Positions 1-8,521 of a stretch of DNA of 51,686 nt are shown piece by piece. Position 1 is the first letter of the stretch. Each line of letters opens with the position of its first letter. Made by a program: the position numbers and the translations under genes. Source of the stretch: a virus; IMG/VR virus record IMGVR_UViG_3300025108_000075, positions 1 to 51,686 of that record; one strand, given 5' to 3'. A model generated the notes under the pieces. It saw nothing but the letters and a program-made list of their open reading frames with translations. It had not been told where the DNA came from and searched no databases.

Positions 1-586
1 TAGTTGTTTTAGCAACGTATGAGTTACCACCAAGTAGTACAACGTCACCAGGCTTGTATGCTGTTGAAGAACTCCATGTACCAACAACTTTAAAACCAGT
101 TGTTAGAATTTCCCAGCTGCTGCCAAGATTATTTGGTGCTGACCCAGTAGAGGTTTCAAGAGCGACATAAGAATAACCACCAAAGGTTACGATGTCACCA
201 GATTGATACTCGGTGTTGGTGTCCCAGGAATCTTCAAACTTAAGTCCGTTGACATAAGAGATGAAGTTTGCTGATGCAAATGTGCCATCGGAAGTATGGG
301 CAACGATTACACGATACTGATCGTTACCGTACTTTACGATATCGTTTAATCTGTAGAAGGTTGCATCTGCCCAATCTCCACGATTGAAAATGCCTTCGGT
401 ATGGACTTGCCATCTAGCGCCATCGCCCGAATACCACTGCGCTTCGTTTGATACCGACGTATGGTTGGAAACACAAACATAGGTGTTTGCGCCAAACTTT
501 ACGATATCATCGATAACGTATGCAGTTGCGACTTGCCAATCGCCCCTCCAATTAAACTTAAGTCTGCCTAATCTGAAATCTGCCAT
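1..586 (-). CDS. Tail-fibre-like protein with sugar-binding-like repeats, 3' end cut by window edge
   Basis: The ATG is at 584-586 and the frame stays open to base 1, giving 195 residues of an incomplete protein that starts MADFRLGRLKF. The sequence shows four spaced copies of one motif, near residues 13-40, 70-97, 118-143 and 168-194: a Trp, an aromatic-Tyr pair, then [GD]D[IV]V.[FYL]G...Y[VR]. This pattern resembles small chitin/cellulose-binding modules (CBM5/12-like) and similar modules in cyanophage tail proteins. The inferred role is a distal virion protein that touches host surface glycans. It starts 15 bases after the stop of the preceding gene and probably shares its late transcript. 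The gene is partial only because the window ends. Family match is by eye. Confidence 0.8.
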   Translation of the reverse strand, partial: MADFRLGRLKFNWRGDWQVATAYVIDDIVKFGANTYVCVSNHTSVSNEAQWYSGDGARWQVHTEGIFNRGDWADATFYRLNDIVKYGNDQYRVIVAHTSDGTFASANFISYVNGLKFEDSWDTNTEYQSGDIVTFGGYSYVALETSTGSAPNNLGSSWEILTTGFKVVGTWSSSTAYKPGDVVLLGGNSYVAKTT

Positions 587-601
587 GTTTATGCTGCCTT
601 A

Positions 602-994
602 TTATTTGGGTCCTTCGGTGGAATAATCATAATTTTCATTGAAACGAATTACAAAGTATCCGTCATCATCAACAAAATAGCTAATCTTGCGACTATCAAA
701 TCTATACTGTTGGTATTTATCTTGCGGATTATTTGAATATGACTTCTCTTCCGTAGTTTCTTCTACGTAGTCATATGCACCAGTTGCAATATCTAGATAG
801 GAACTTCCATCTAAACGAAAGAAATCACCTGTCTCGTCATCAATACTTCTAATTTTGGTGTAACGTAGCATTCCATCAGCATCCCTGCGTAGAGCATGAA
901 TACTAAAGTCGTTGCCAAGGGTGTAATTATTGGAAGATACAGATGTCCCCCCACCACCTTGTTGTTGATAGCTGTCGCTAATAAACATTGTCAT
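602..994 (-). CDS. Small virion-associated protein, function unknown
   Basis: 130 residues. The ATG overlaps the stop of the upstream Mtd-like gene by four bases (ATGA at 991-994), so translation is probably coupled. The N-terminus holds a short QQQGGGG hinge, as in phage fibre and adaptor proteins. The rest is polar and rich in Tyr, Asp and Arg, with alternating hydrophobic residues that suggest a beta-strand domain (for example KISYFVDDDGYFVIRF). No signal peptide or membrane segment is visible. It lies between two fibre-like genes in the late tail cluster, so a fibre accessory or chaperone role is plausible but only inferred from position. I do not recognise the family. Confidence 0.7.
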   Translation of the reverse strand: MTMFISDSYQQQGGGGTSVSSNNYTLGNDFSIHALRRDADGMLRYTKIRSIDDETGDFFRLDGSSYLDIATGAYDYVEETTEEKSYSNNPQDKYQQYRFDSRKISYFVDDDGYFVIRFNENYDYSTEGPK

Positions 995-1449
995 ACAATT
1001 ACTCTCCAGTAGTTACCGTCCCAAATTAGTTGCACTCTCGCTCCTTTCAAGTCAAATACTAAAGGACTGGAAACAACTCCAAATGTATTTTGGAATTGTC
1101 TGCCAATTGGATCGACGATTGTTACATTATTTGTATCCCATGAAAAATTAATATCAATGAACTCCAACGTGTCTCCTGCTTTAGGAACCAATTGATTATT
1201 ATATAGCGGCAGGGTTAGGTTTAGTGGTCCTCCTGATGTGTCTACGAGATATCGAAGACTTGTTCCGAGTGTAACACTTGTATTTAAATACTCCCACCTT
1301 GCACGAAAAACATCAAATCCACCATTAGTTGTCCCATCATGGACAACCGCCATATTTTTATCAGTATCAATTGTTAACTCACCCTGCGCTCCCGCAAAGT
1401 GAGCATGTTCGGCAGTAGTACCACGCCTAAATTGTACCTGGGTAGTCAT
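991..1449 (-). CDS. Tail protein with Mtd-like N-terminal domain
   Basis: 152 residues. Residues 1-45 (VQFRRGTTAEH, GELTIDTDKN, VVHDGTT) match the motif RRGT..eh..F.Ga.GElt.Dtd...lvvHDG that starts many phage tail fibres, including the major tropism determinant of Bordetella phage. That domain is known to form a trimeric attachment unit. The remaining ~100 residues are beta-rich and end WDGNYWRVIV, a typical compact fibre end. A TATAAATA late promoter (1475-1482) lies 26 bases ahead of the ATG, after the stop of the 2318-residue gene, so this gene probably starts a late transcript covering the next two genes. There is no variable repeat or reverse transcriptase nearby, so no diversity-generating system is implied. 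Confidence 0.8.
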   Translation of the reverse strand: MTTQVQFRRGTTAEHAHFAGAQGELTIDTDKNMAVVHDGTTNGGFDVFRARWEYLNTSVTLGTSLRYLVDTSGGPLNLTLPLYNNQLVPKAGDTLEFIDINFSWDTNNVTIVDPIGRQFQNTFGVVSSPLVFDLKGARVQLIWDGNYWRVIV

Positions 1450-1474
1450 TAAAATTAATTTAGGATACCGAGGT

Positions 1475-1482
1475 TATTTATA
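1475..1482 (-). promoter_or_regulatory. T4-type late promoter
   Basis: On the minus strand the bases read TATAAATA, an exact match to the T4 late promoter recognised by the gp55 sigma factor. It sits between the stop of the 2318-residue gene and the ATG at 1449, giving a leader of roughly 20 bases. Confidence 0.75.
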
Positions 1483-1485
1483 CCA

Positions 1486-4400
1486 TCAGATAATCCATCC
1501 ATATGTACGAGCTGGCGCAACATCAATCTTGACAGTTGCTGCTGCACCCTCAAGAAGGATGTGAACGTCTGGTCTGTGTTGGAGTAGTGGGAAGTATCTG
1601 GAATGTACTCTGACATTGATGGATCCAGTACCAAAGATACGTAGAGAAATGCCGATGATGGTATCGACATTGACTTTGATTTGACCAGATCCTTCGTAAC
1701 CAAAGGAACGAAGAACTTTCGCTTCGCCATCGGTTGCAATTTCTGTTCCTTCTTCTGGTGGGTTGGCAGTTGTTCTCTCGGCTGCAATACCAGAGAGTTG
1801 AATTTCTGTCTGACCAGAGTAAGGTGCTTTGTTGAAAGATTCTTGTGCTTCTCCAGAAATCTTGATCTCTGCTTCGCCAACATATGCCTTGGTGATAGCA
1901 GGTTTGACCTGACCGAGGAAGTCGAAGATTGCGACGTTCTCGTAAGTAATTGTTCTGGATTCTGCTGCATTGGCGAATGCATATAGATCTCCAGATCCAG
2001 CAAATGCTCTTGCTCTTGGTGTAGCAGCAACACCAGAAAGATTGACATCTGCAAGCAGACTTGGTACGTAAGCAACTCTTTCTGCTGCTCCAGAGAACGA
2101 GAAGATAGAACCAAAGAAAGTTTCTGCATTGGCAATTCTTTCGGTTGCTTCTCCAGAAAGAGTGAAGAGAACTTGTTCTCCAACATAGTCGTATGCAACT
2201 TTCTCTTCGCTCGTAACGAAACTGAATAGGTTGCCTTCGCCAACATGAGAGAGGGCGATGGCAATGTTCGCTTCGCCAACAATATCGTAGAGACCTTCTG
2301 CTGGTGGTGTAACTGCTCTGGATTCCGATGCACCATTGAGTGCGAATAGAGAACCAGTTCCAACGTAAGCACGAGTAGAACGTAAGGTTGCAATACCAGA
2401 TGCAGAGAATAGAAGCTGTCTCTCCAGAGGATTGACAGTAAGGGATTCTGCTGCACCAGAGAATGTACCAATGTTGATCTGACCGATATAGTCTCTTGCA
2501 GATCTTTCGACGCCAACACCACTGATGATTGCAGTGCCTTCGCCAGCAGGAGGAACAGCGACAACATGAACTGTAACTGGTTCTGCAAATAGTGCCAGTT
2601 CGACTCTCTTGACTTCCGATACTGCAGAAGCAATAGTTGCACGACCAGTAAAGGAGAAGAGTGCATCTTTCTCCAGTGGGTTGAACGTGACAGCTTCGGC
2701 AGCACCAGAGAATGTACCGATGAGGACACGTACAACTTCGTCTCTTGCGACACGCTCGACTGCAGTACCACTGACAGGAATAACACCTTCGACATTCCAG
2801 TTCGGAGTGAACCTGATATCTGCTGCTTCTGGATAGATTCTGATCTGACCAGTACCAACAAACGCATTGGTTCTTCTCTCTGTAGCGATGCCTGTAACAT
2901 CGAAGAGTAGATCTCTTTCCAGAGGATTGAAGGTGGCTGCTTCTGCAGCACCAGACAGAGTTGCAATGTTGCCATCGCCAACAAAGTCTCTTGCTCTTGT
3001 GGTAGCAGCAACACCACTAATCTTGGATAGAGTCTGTGGTTGCTCTGCAAACGTGAGTAGTGCTCGACCCGCAGATCCTCTGAATTTGAAGAGGGAACCA
3101 AAGAAGATCTCTCTGAATGTTGCTTTCTCTTCTGCAAGACCAGTAACATTGAGATGAGCTGTGAACTCTGGAAGTCTCTTGGTAATAGACTCGGAAGTGA
3201 ATCCATTGGAGAAGATAGCACCAGTTCCGAGATATGCGTCGGTTTGTCTTTCGACCGCTGTACCGCCGACAACAATGCGAACTGTTGGTTGTTCTGCAAA
3301 TGTACGTAGAGGAGTAGCAATCTCTCCAGAGAGAATGACATGTGTTGTAATATCTGGAGGATTGAATCCAATCGCTTCGACTGCAGATCCACGGAAGAGA
3401 ATGTCTCCATCTCTGACTGGAGGAATCTTGAATGTGATGGATTCTGAAGTGAATCCTCCAGAGAATAGAGTACCGAATCCACCATATACATCGACAAATC
3501 TTTCGTCTGCAATACCACTGACAGGAACAACCCCGAATGGTTGTTCTGCGAATGTACGTAGAGGAGTAGCAATCTCGCCCTGAAGCTTGATCTCTGTTCC
3601 TTTGACTGGAGGTGCTGCAGTAAATCTTTCTTCTGCAATACCACCCATGGAGAACAGAAGTTGTCTCTCCAGAGGATTGGCAGTAAGGGATTCTGCTGCT
3701 CCAGACAGTGCTGCGATTCGACCAAAACCAACATAACTGGGAACAAATACTTCGCCAGCTTGACCAGAGATTGTTGCAGTACCAAATGGTTGCTCTGCAA
3801 ACGTGAGGATTTCTGGTTCGGTTGTTCCAGATATAGTGAGTATTGCAAGACCAGACTCGGCAACTGTTGCTCTGACTGATCCACGACCAGTAAAGTCGAA
3901 CAGGGTAAAGAATGGATCTGGACTTGCTGTGGAAGACTCGGCAGCACCAGACAATGCAGAGATAGTACCAGAACCATTGAAGTTCGGGATGAATCTCTCG
4001 GCAGCGTTGCCGCTGACCTTGATAAGATTTCTCTTCTCTTCTGCAAAAGCAACTGCTTCGACTGCACCAGATAGTCCAAACAGTGAACCAGATCCATCGT
4101 ATGCTGCGGTTGCTTTCTCTGCTGCTGTTCCAACAAAGTCAAACAGACCGAATAGATCATCTGGACTTGCAGTAACTGCTTCTGCAGCTCCTGACAAGGT
4201 AGAGATAAATCCAGATCCAGCGTAGGATGGTAAGTATTTCTGACCAGCAATACCACGTAGAACGATAGTGTTCTCTTGGAATCCTGCGAATGCAACTGCA
4301 CTGCTGGATGCACCATCCAATGTAATAGTACCACCACCATTGAAGTTGGGAATTCTTCTGGTTGCAGCAAATCCAACAAAGTCGAATAGACCAGTAAGAT

Positions 4401-7400
4401 TATCTGGACTGAAGGATACTCTTTCTGCGTAAGCAGTACCAGTAGTTGCGAATAGAACTCCAGACCCACTGTGGACGTTGGGAAGACGAATTGAAGCTTC
4501 GCCACTAAATTTGAGGGTTGGTTTAGTAAGAACTGCGATGTGACGCAGATTGATAACAACCTTGACTCCACCTGAAAGTCCAGAGAACTTGAACAGATGA
4601 CCCATTGGGTAGATCGATCTCTCGTATTGAGGATCGATGATTGTGCCATAATCTTCTGTTGCATCTGGAAGATTGTTTGCACCAGGAAGACCAGCGAGAT
4701 TAGCAGTCTCGATGAATCCATAATCAATGAAGTCTCCGCCACCACTCTCGACCAGATCAAAGAGTTTGTCATCCTTATAGTCTTCAATGACTTTGGATGC
4801 ATGGTTGGCAATGACCCAAGAGTCAATGACAGGCGAAGCAACGAATCCGTAATCTACATCAACGTAGAGATCGGTAGAAGATTGGTTGTAGCTGTATGTT
4901 CTTCTATCGTCAGCATTGGAGAATCCGAACAGATTTCCATCAGCAGGAGGATTGACTGCTGCACGTTCGACCAGTTGACCGAAGATGGATACGTTACCAG
5001 ATCCATTCCAGTTAGGAACGAATGCAACAGCTGCAGATCCACTGACTTGTAGATTTGTTGTGATATCTGGTGGGTTAGCACCAAAGACTTCAGCAGCACC
5101 ATTAACTGCATATAGAGTTCCAGTGGATTGATATCCAAAGGTACGACTCTCGTCAGAGGATACAAAGTTGAATAGATCACCAGAACCATTGAATGTTTTG
5201 GTAACGCTATCTACAACGTCGCCAGTAACATCGACAACTACATATCCGAGGAACTTCGGTGGAACGGTGACGATAGTGGAGACATTAACCTTAATGTCAC
5301 CAGAACCAATATAAGTACGTGCTCTGGTTGTTGCTGCTTCACCTTCAACCAGGAAGTCTCCCATCGCGTAGCGGGAGATGGATTCCATGATAGAACCATA
5401 ATCTTCTCTGACAGTCTCGGGAGCATCTTCACCATCGAGAAGAATGAATCCATAATTCAGATAAGATCCAGAAGTAGAACCACCTACTACTAGATCAATA
5501 ATTCTGTCGTCCTTGCGACTCTCAATGGTTTCATTAGCAATAGATTGAATCGTAATAGATTCAATTGGAGTATCTGCAACGGAACCATAGTTGCGATATT
5601 CAAAGATATCATTAGATGTACTGCTGTAATGATATGTGACTTTCTCGTCAGCAGTCTCGAAGTTGAATAGAGTTCCCGATCCTTTGTAATGATCGGTCTG
5701 TCTCTCAACTGATGTACCTGTGAGAGTCGCAATACCTGTGCCATTCCAGTTAGGCGTGAAGCTGACCCTAGCATCGCCTGTAAGAGGTAGTAACGCTGTA
5801 GAGTCGGGATAATCAGCACCAACCGATTCAGAAGCACCAGAGATGGCATAGAGGGCACCAGAACCATTGTATACATATGATCTCCTATCTTCTCCATTGT
5901 TGAGGTTGAATAGTACGCCTTCTCCAACAAAGCTTCTTGCTCTAGGTGTATCACCTTTACCAGTAACTTCAATTTGGATATTAGCAATCCATCTTGGTTT
6001 GGTTCTACCGCGACCTTCAACGAATGCAAATAGACTACCAGTTCCGATGTGAGTGCGTGTTCTTGCAAGATCTGCTTCGCCCTCAAACAAGAAGTCTCCC
6101 ATTGCATATCGGGAGATGGATTCCATAATGGATCCATAATCTTCTCTGATAGTTTGTGGAGCACTCTCGCCGTTGAGAAGAATGAAACCAGAATCTAGGA
6201 ACTGACCAACACTAGATCCAGAAACAATTAGATCAATAATTCGATCGTCTTTACGACTCTCAATAGTCTCATTAGCAATAGACTGGATCGTAATAGAATT
6301 GATCGGTGTATCATCGACCGATCCATAATCACGATAGTTGAATATCGCATTGGATGTGCTGCTATAATGATATGTAATTGACTCACCAGCAGTCTCGAAG
6401 TTGAATAGAGTTCCAGAACCTTGGTAGCTATCAGTCTGTCTCTCGACTGATGCACCTGTAAGAGTTGCAACACCTGCACCATTCCAGTTAGGTGCAAAGC
6501 TGACCCTAGCAACGCCTGCAATAGGCAGCAACGCTGTAGAGTCGGGATAGTCAGCACCAACTGATTCGGAAGCACCAGAGATGGCATAGAGGGCACCTGA
6601 ACCGCTGTATGCATATGCTCTGCTATCTTCGCCGTTATTAAAGCTGAATAGATTGCCTGAACCCTTGTGAAGAAGACTGAAGTTTGTCTTCGCAACACCA
6701 GAGATTCCAATCTGAACAAAGGCAATCCATCTTGGTTTGGTTCTACCAATACCCTCTCCAAACGAGAACAGTACACCTGAACCAATAAAGTTGGGAGTGA
6801 ATACTTGTTTAGCAGTACCACCAATTGGGAACAGACCGAATGGATAATCTGTCTGATTGGTAAGAATCTCACCCCAGTCAAGTCCGACAGTAGAGGGAGT
6901 CTGCTCACCGTCAGTGAGAATAGTACCGAAGTCTAGGAATGAACCAACACTAGACCCAGGAACAATTAGATCAATAATCCTTTCGCCTGCACGACTTTCG
7001 ATTGTCTCATTTGCAATCGATTGGATCGTAATAGAATTGATCGGTTCTTCTGCAACCGATCCAAAGTTCTCATAGGTAAAGAAGTCGATGCTGGAATTAT
7101 TGTAATCCCAGACAACTGTTTCTTGTGTGGAAGAAACACTGAATAGAGTTCCTTCACCAACATAATCATATGTCTGTGAGAATGTAGTAGTGCTGAAGTT
7201 GAACAGGACACCAGAACCAACCCAGTTGGGTCTGAAGCTGACACTAGCATTACCACCAACATTGAATAGATTATTGCGTTGATCTCCAACACCAACTCTA
7301 GTGTCGAATGTTATTCCTGCGAGACCATAATGATCGTATTCATATGTGCCACTCCAACCGTTCTGAAATACTGTTATATCTGCATAATCAATTTGGTATT

Positions 7401-8442
7401 CTTTATCTACAGTAAAAGTTTTGGTTGTAAGAGTGTGGTCACTAGTATTCCCACCCCAAGAAATCTGGCTGCTGGTGAATTGGTTATTCTTGTTAATCTC
7501 TGCAAAAAGACCTTCGCCATTGTCGGGTTGTTCTCCACCATTGCTTCCACTTCCCTTGATGATGTGGAAATGAAGTCTAACAACATTAGTGAGATCTACA
7601 TCATAATATCTAACCCTTCTCTCCTCCGAGAACTCATCATCGAGTTCAGGATAATTTACTGTACCGAATCTAACATGAGGTCCAATAGCAAATCCGCCCT
7701 GACTTCCCGTGCCAGTTCCACTCGCTGGAACAAATTCTGCAGCACGATATATCGTACTATACGTGCTGTGAAGTTCTGCAGCACTTAAGTAAATAGGTTC
7801 AATATGTGTATAATCAGGATCCTCTGGGAATACCTTGACGACCGCCTCTCCAGCAAAGCTACCGCTGAATAAGGTGCCGAATACATTCCAGTTAGGAGCA
7901 TACGCAATTTTAGTGTCACTACGAAGGGGTAGGAGTCCCTCCGTAGCAATCGCAGGTACATAATGAGTGTTGGCAGTGCTGGATACTCGCAGCGTACCCG
8001 AACCAATCCAAGGAGCATCCAGTCTGTACCTGGTGCCACCGTCCATCTCCCAGACGGTTCCTGTACCAACCCAGGTCTTGATAACAGACCACGTAGTGAG
8101 CGAATGGAAGTGTGTCCTTCCCATCGCTTCGATGTTTGAAGTATCGGTAACAAGACCCCAATCGTCTTGTCCTACCCCCTCTACTTGTGTAATACTACCG
8201 TAATCAAACTGACTGACAACTCCGCTGCCTTCTGTCAGATTGATTATCTGATCATCTTTATAGTCTTGAATGACTTTATTTGCGTGGTCTGCAATTACCC
8301 AGTATGCTAGACCTACTGCACCAAAATCTAATTTAATAAACTCGTTTAGTACCGACGCTGTATAGCTGTAAGAAATTACCCCCAGTGCTTCATAAGCAAC
8401 AAACTGGGGCATTCTTCCAGTACCAGCGTAGGAGAATACCAT
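1486..8442 (-). CDS. Giant repeat-rich virion fibre/adhesin-like protein (2318 residues)
   Basis: The ATG is at 8440-8442. Three kinds of structure are visible. First, dozens of short beta modules of about 20-40 residues built on GSG.LF.fsG.AaE and P.WnG.G, which fill most of the protein. Second, five copies of an AN..I..rkDD.IiDL module, near residues 53, 477, 723, 969 and within about 1200-1260, each followed by a DYG-type turn. Third, one non-repeated domain at about residues 210-390, rich in aromatic residues and His. Residues 466-1045 form long tandem repeats of about 246 residues. The lengths and repeats fit a long virion fibre or surface decoration, as in other cyanophages; host contact is inferred. 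A terminator lies just upstream and no late promoter is visible before the ATG, so expression may depend on read-through. Confidence 0.85.
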   Translation of the reverse strand: MVFSYAGTGRMPQFVAYEALGVISYSYTASVLNEFIKLDFGAVGLAYWVIADHANKVIQDYKDDQIINLTEGSGVVSQFDYGSITQVEGVGQDDWGLVTDTSNIEAMGRTHFHSLTTWSVIKTWVGTGTVWEMDGGTRYRLDAPWIGSGTLRVSSTANTHYVPAIATEGLLPLRSDTKIAYAPNWNVFGTLFSGSFAGEAVVKVFPEDPDYTHIEPIYLSAAELHSTYSTIYRAAEFVPASGTGTGSQGGFAIGPHVRFGTVNYPELDDEFSEERRVRYYDVDLTNVVRLHFHIIKGSGSNGGEQPDNGEGLFAEINKNNQFTSSQISWGGNTSDHTLTTKTFTVDKEYQIDYADITVFQNGWSGTYEYDHYGLAGITFDTRVGVGDQRNNLFNVGGNASVSFRPNWVGSGVLFNFSTTTFSQTYDYVGEGTLFSVSSTQETVVWDYNNSSIDFFTYENFGSVAEEPINSITIQSIANETIESRAGERIIDLIVPGSSVGSFLDFGTILTDGEQTPSTVGLDWGEILTNQTDYPFGLFPIGGTAKQVFTPNFIGSGVLFSFGEGIGRTKPRWIAFVQIGISGVAKTNFSLLHKGSGNLFSFNNGEDSRAYAYSGSGALYAISGASESVGADYPDSTALLPIAGVARVSFAPNWNGAGVATLTGASVERQTDSYQGSGTLFNFETAGESITYHYSSTSNAIFNYRDYGSVDDTPINSITIQSIANETIESRKDDRIIDLIVSGSSVGQFLDSGFILLNGESAPQTIREDYGSIMESISRYAMGDFLFEGEADLARTRTHIGTGSLFAFVEGRGRTKPRWIANIQIEVTGKGDTPRARSFVGEGVLFNLNNGEDRRSYVYNGSGALYAISGASESVGADYPDSTALLPLTGDARVSFTPNWNGTGIATLTGTSVERQTDHYKGSGTLFNFETADEKVTYHYSSTSNDIFEYRNYGSVADTPIESITIQSIANETIESRKDDRIIDLVVGGSTSGSYLNYGFILLDGEDAPETVREDYGSIMESISRYAMGDFLVEGEAATTRARTYIGSGDIKVNVSTIVTVPPKFLGYVVVDVTGDVVDSVTKTFNGSGDLFNFVSSDESRTFGYQSTGTLYAVNGAAEVFGANPPDITTNLQVSGSAAVAFVPNWNGSGNVSIFGQLVERAAVNPPADGNLFGFSNADDRRTYSYNQSSTDLYVDVDYGFVASPVIDSWVIANHASKVIEDYKDDKLFDLVESGGGDFIDYGFIETANLAGLPGANNLPDATEDYGTIIDPQYERSIYPMGHLFKFSGLSGGVKVVINLRHIAVLTKPTLKFSGEASIRLPNVHSGSGVLFATTGTAYAERVSFSPDNLTGLFDFVGFAATRRIPNFNGGGTITLDGASSSAVAFAGFQENTIVLRGIAGQKYLPSYAGSGFISTLSGAAEAVTASPDDLFGLFDFVGTAAEKATAAYDGSGSLFGLSGAVEAVAFAEEKRNLIKVSGNAAERFIPNFNGSGTISALSGAAESSTASPDPFFTLFDFTGRGSVRATVAESGLAILTISGTTEPEILTFAEQPFGTATISGQAGEVFVPSYVGFGRIAALSGAAESLTANPLERQLLFSMGGIAEERFTAAPPVKGTEIKLQGEIATPLRTFAEQPFGVVPVSGIADERFVDVYGGFGTLFSGGFTSESITFKIPPVRDGDILFRGSAVEAIGFNPPDITTHVILSGEIATPLRTFAEQPTVRIVVGGTAVERQTDAYLGTGAIFSNGFTSESITKRLPEFTAHLNVTGLAEEKATFREIFFGSLFKFRGSAGRALLTFAEQPQTLSKISGVAATTRARDFVGDGNIATLSGAAEAATFNPLERDLLFDVTGIATERRTNAFVGTGQIRIYPEAADIRFTPNWNVEGVIPVSGTAVERVARDEVVRVLIGTFSGAAEAVTFNPLEKDALFSFTGRATIASAVSEVKRVELALFAEPVTVHVVAVPPAGEGTAIISGVGVERSARDYIGQINIGTFSGAAESLTVNPLERQLLFSASGIATLRSTRAYVGTGSLFALNGASESRAVTPPAEGLYDIVGEANIAIALSHVGEGNLFSFVTSEEKVAYDYVGEQVLFTLSGEATERIANAETFFGSIFSFSGAAERVAYVPSLLADVNLSGVAATPRARAFAGSGDLYAFANAAESRTITYENVAIFDFLGQVKPAITKAYVGEAEIKISGEAQESFNKAPYSGQTEIQLSGIAAERTTANPPEEGTEIATDGEAKVLRSFGYEGSGQIKVNVDTIIGISLRIFGTGSINVRVHSRYFPLLQHRPDVHILLEGAAATVKIDVAPARTYGWII
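5308..7047 (-). repeat. Tandem ~738-bp repeats inside the giant fibre gene
   Basis: Three copies, the last partial, start at about 7047, 6309 and 5574, i.e. every ~738 bases (246 codons). Each begins with the protein segment NSITIQSIANETIESR or ESITIQSIANETIESR and continues through an RYAMGDF-type or equivalent stretch and a GSGALYAISGASESVGADY segment (first two copies). The nucleotide sequence is also clearly similar, indicating duplication inside the gene. Confidence 0.8.
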
Positions 8443-8458
8443 AAACTACAGCCAAGTT

Positions 8459-8496
8459 AAAAAAATAGGGGGATCGCCAGTGAAGCAATCCCCCCA
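8459..8496 (-). terminator. Rho-independent terminator after the 474-residue virion gene
   Basis: On the minus strand, a GC-rich stem (8486-8495 pairing with 8469-8478, ten positions with one mismatch, 7-base loop) is followed by TATTTTTTT (8459-8467). It ends the transcript of the 8522-9946 gene, 26 bases after its stop. Confidence 0.85.
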
Positions 8497-8521
8497 TAAT
8501 GTAGAACTCAATTTGAGTATA

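Noticed and set aside
991-1449. Diversity-generating retroelement target because of the Mtd-like N-terminus
   Set aside because: No reverse transcriptase or template repeat is present in the window, and the C-terminus lacks an Mtd-type variable region.
1455-4841. 1128-codon ORF on the minus strand in another frame of the giant fibre gene
   Set aside because: It lies wholly within a well-supported repeat gene, is Leu/Ser/Gln-rich without domain structure, and results from stop-poor repeated codons; kept only as a low-level observation.
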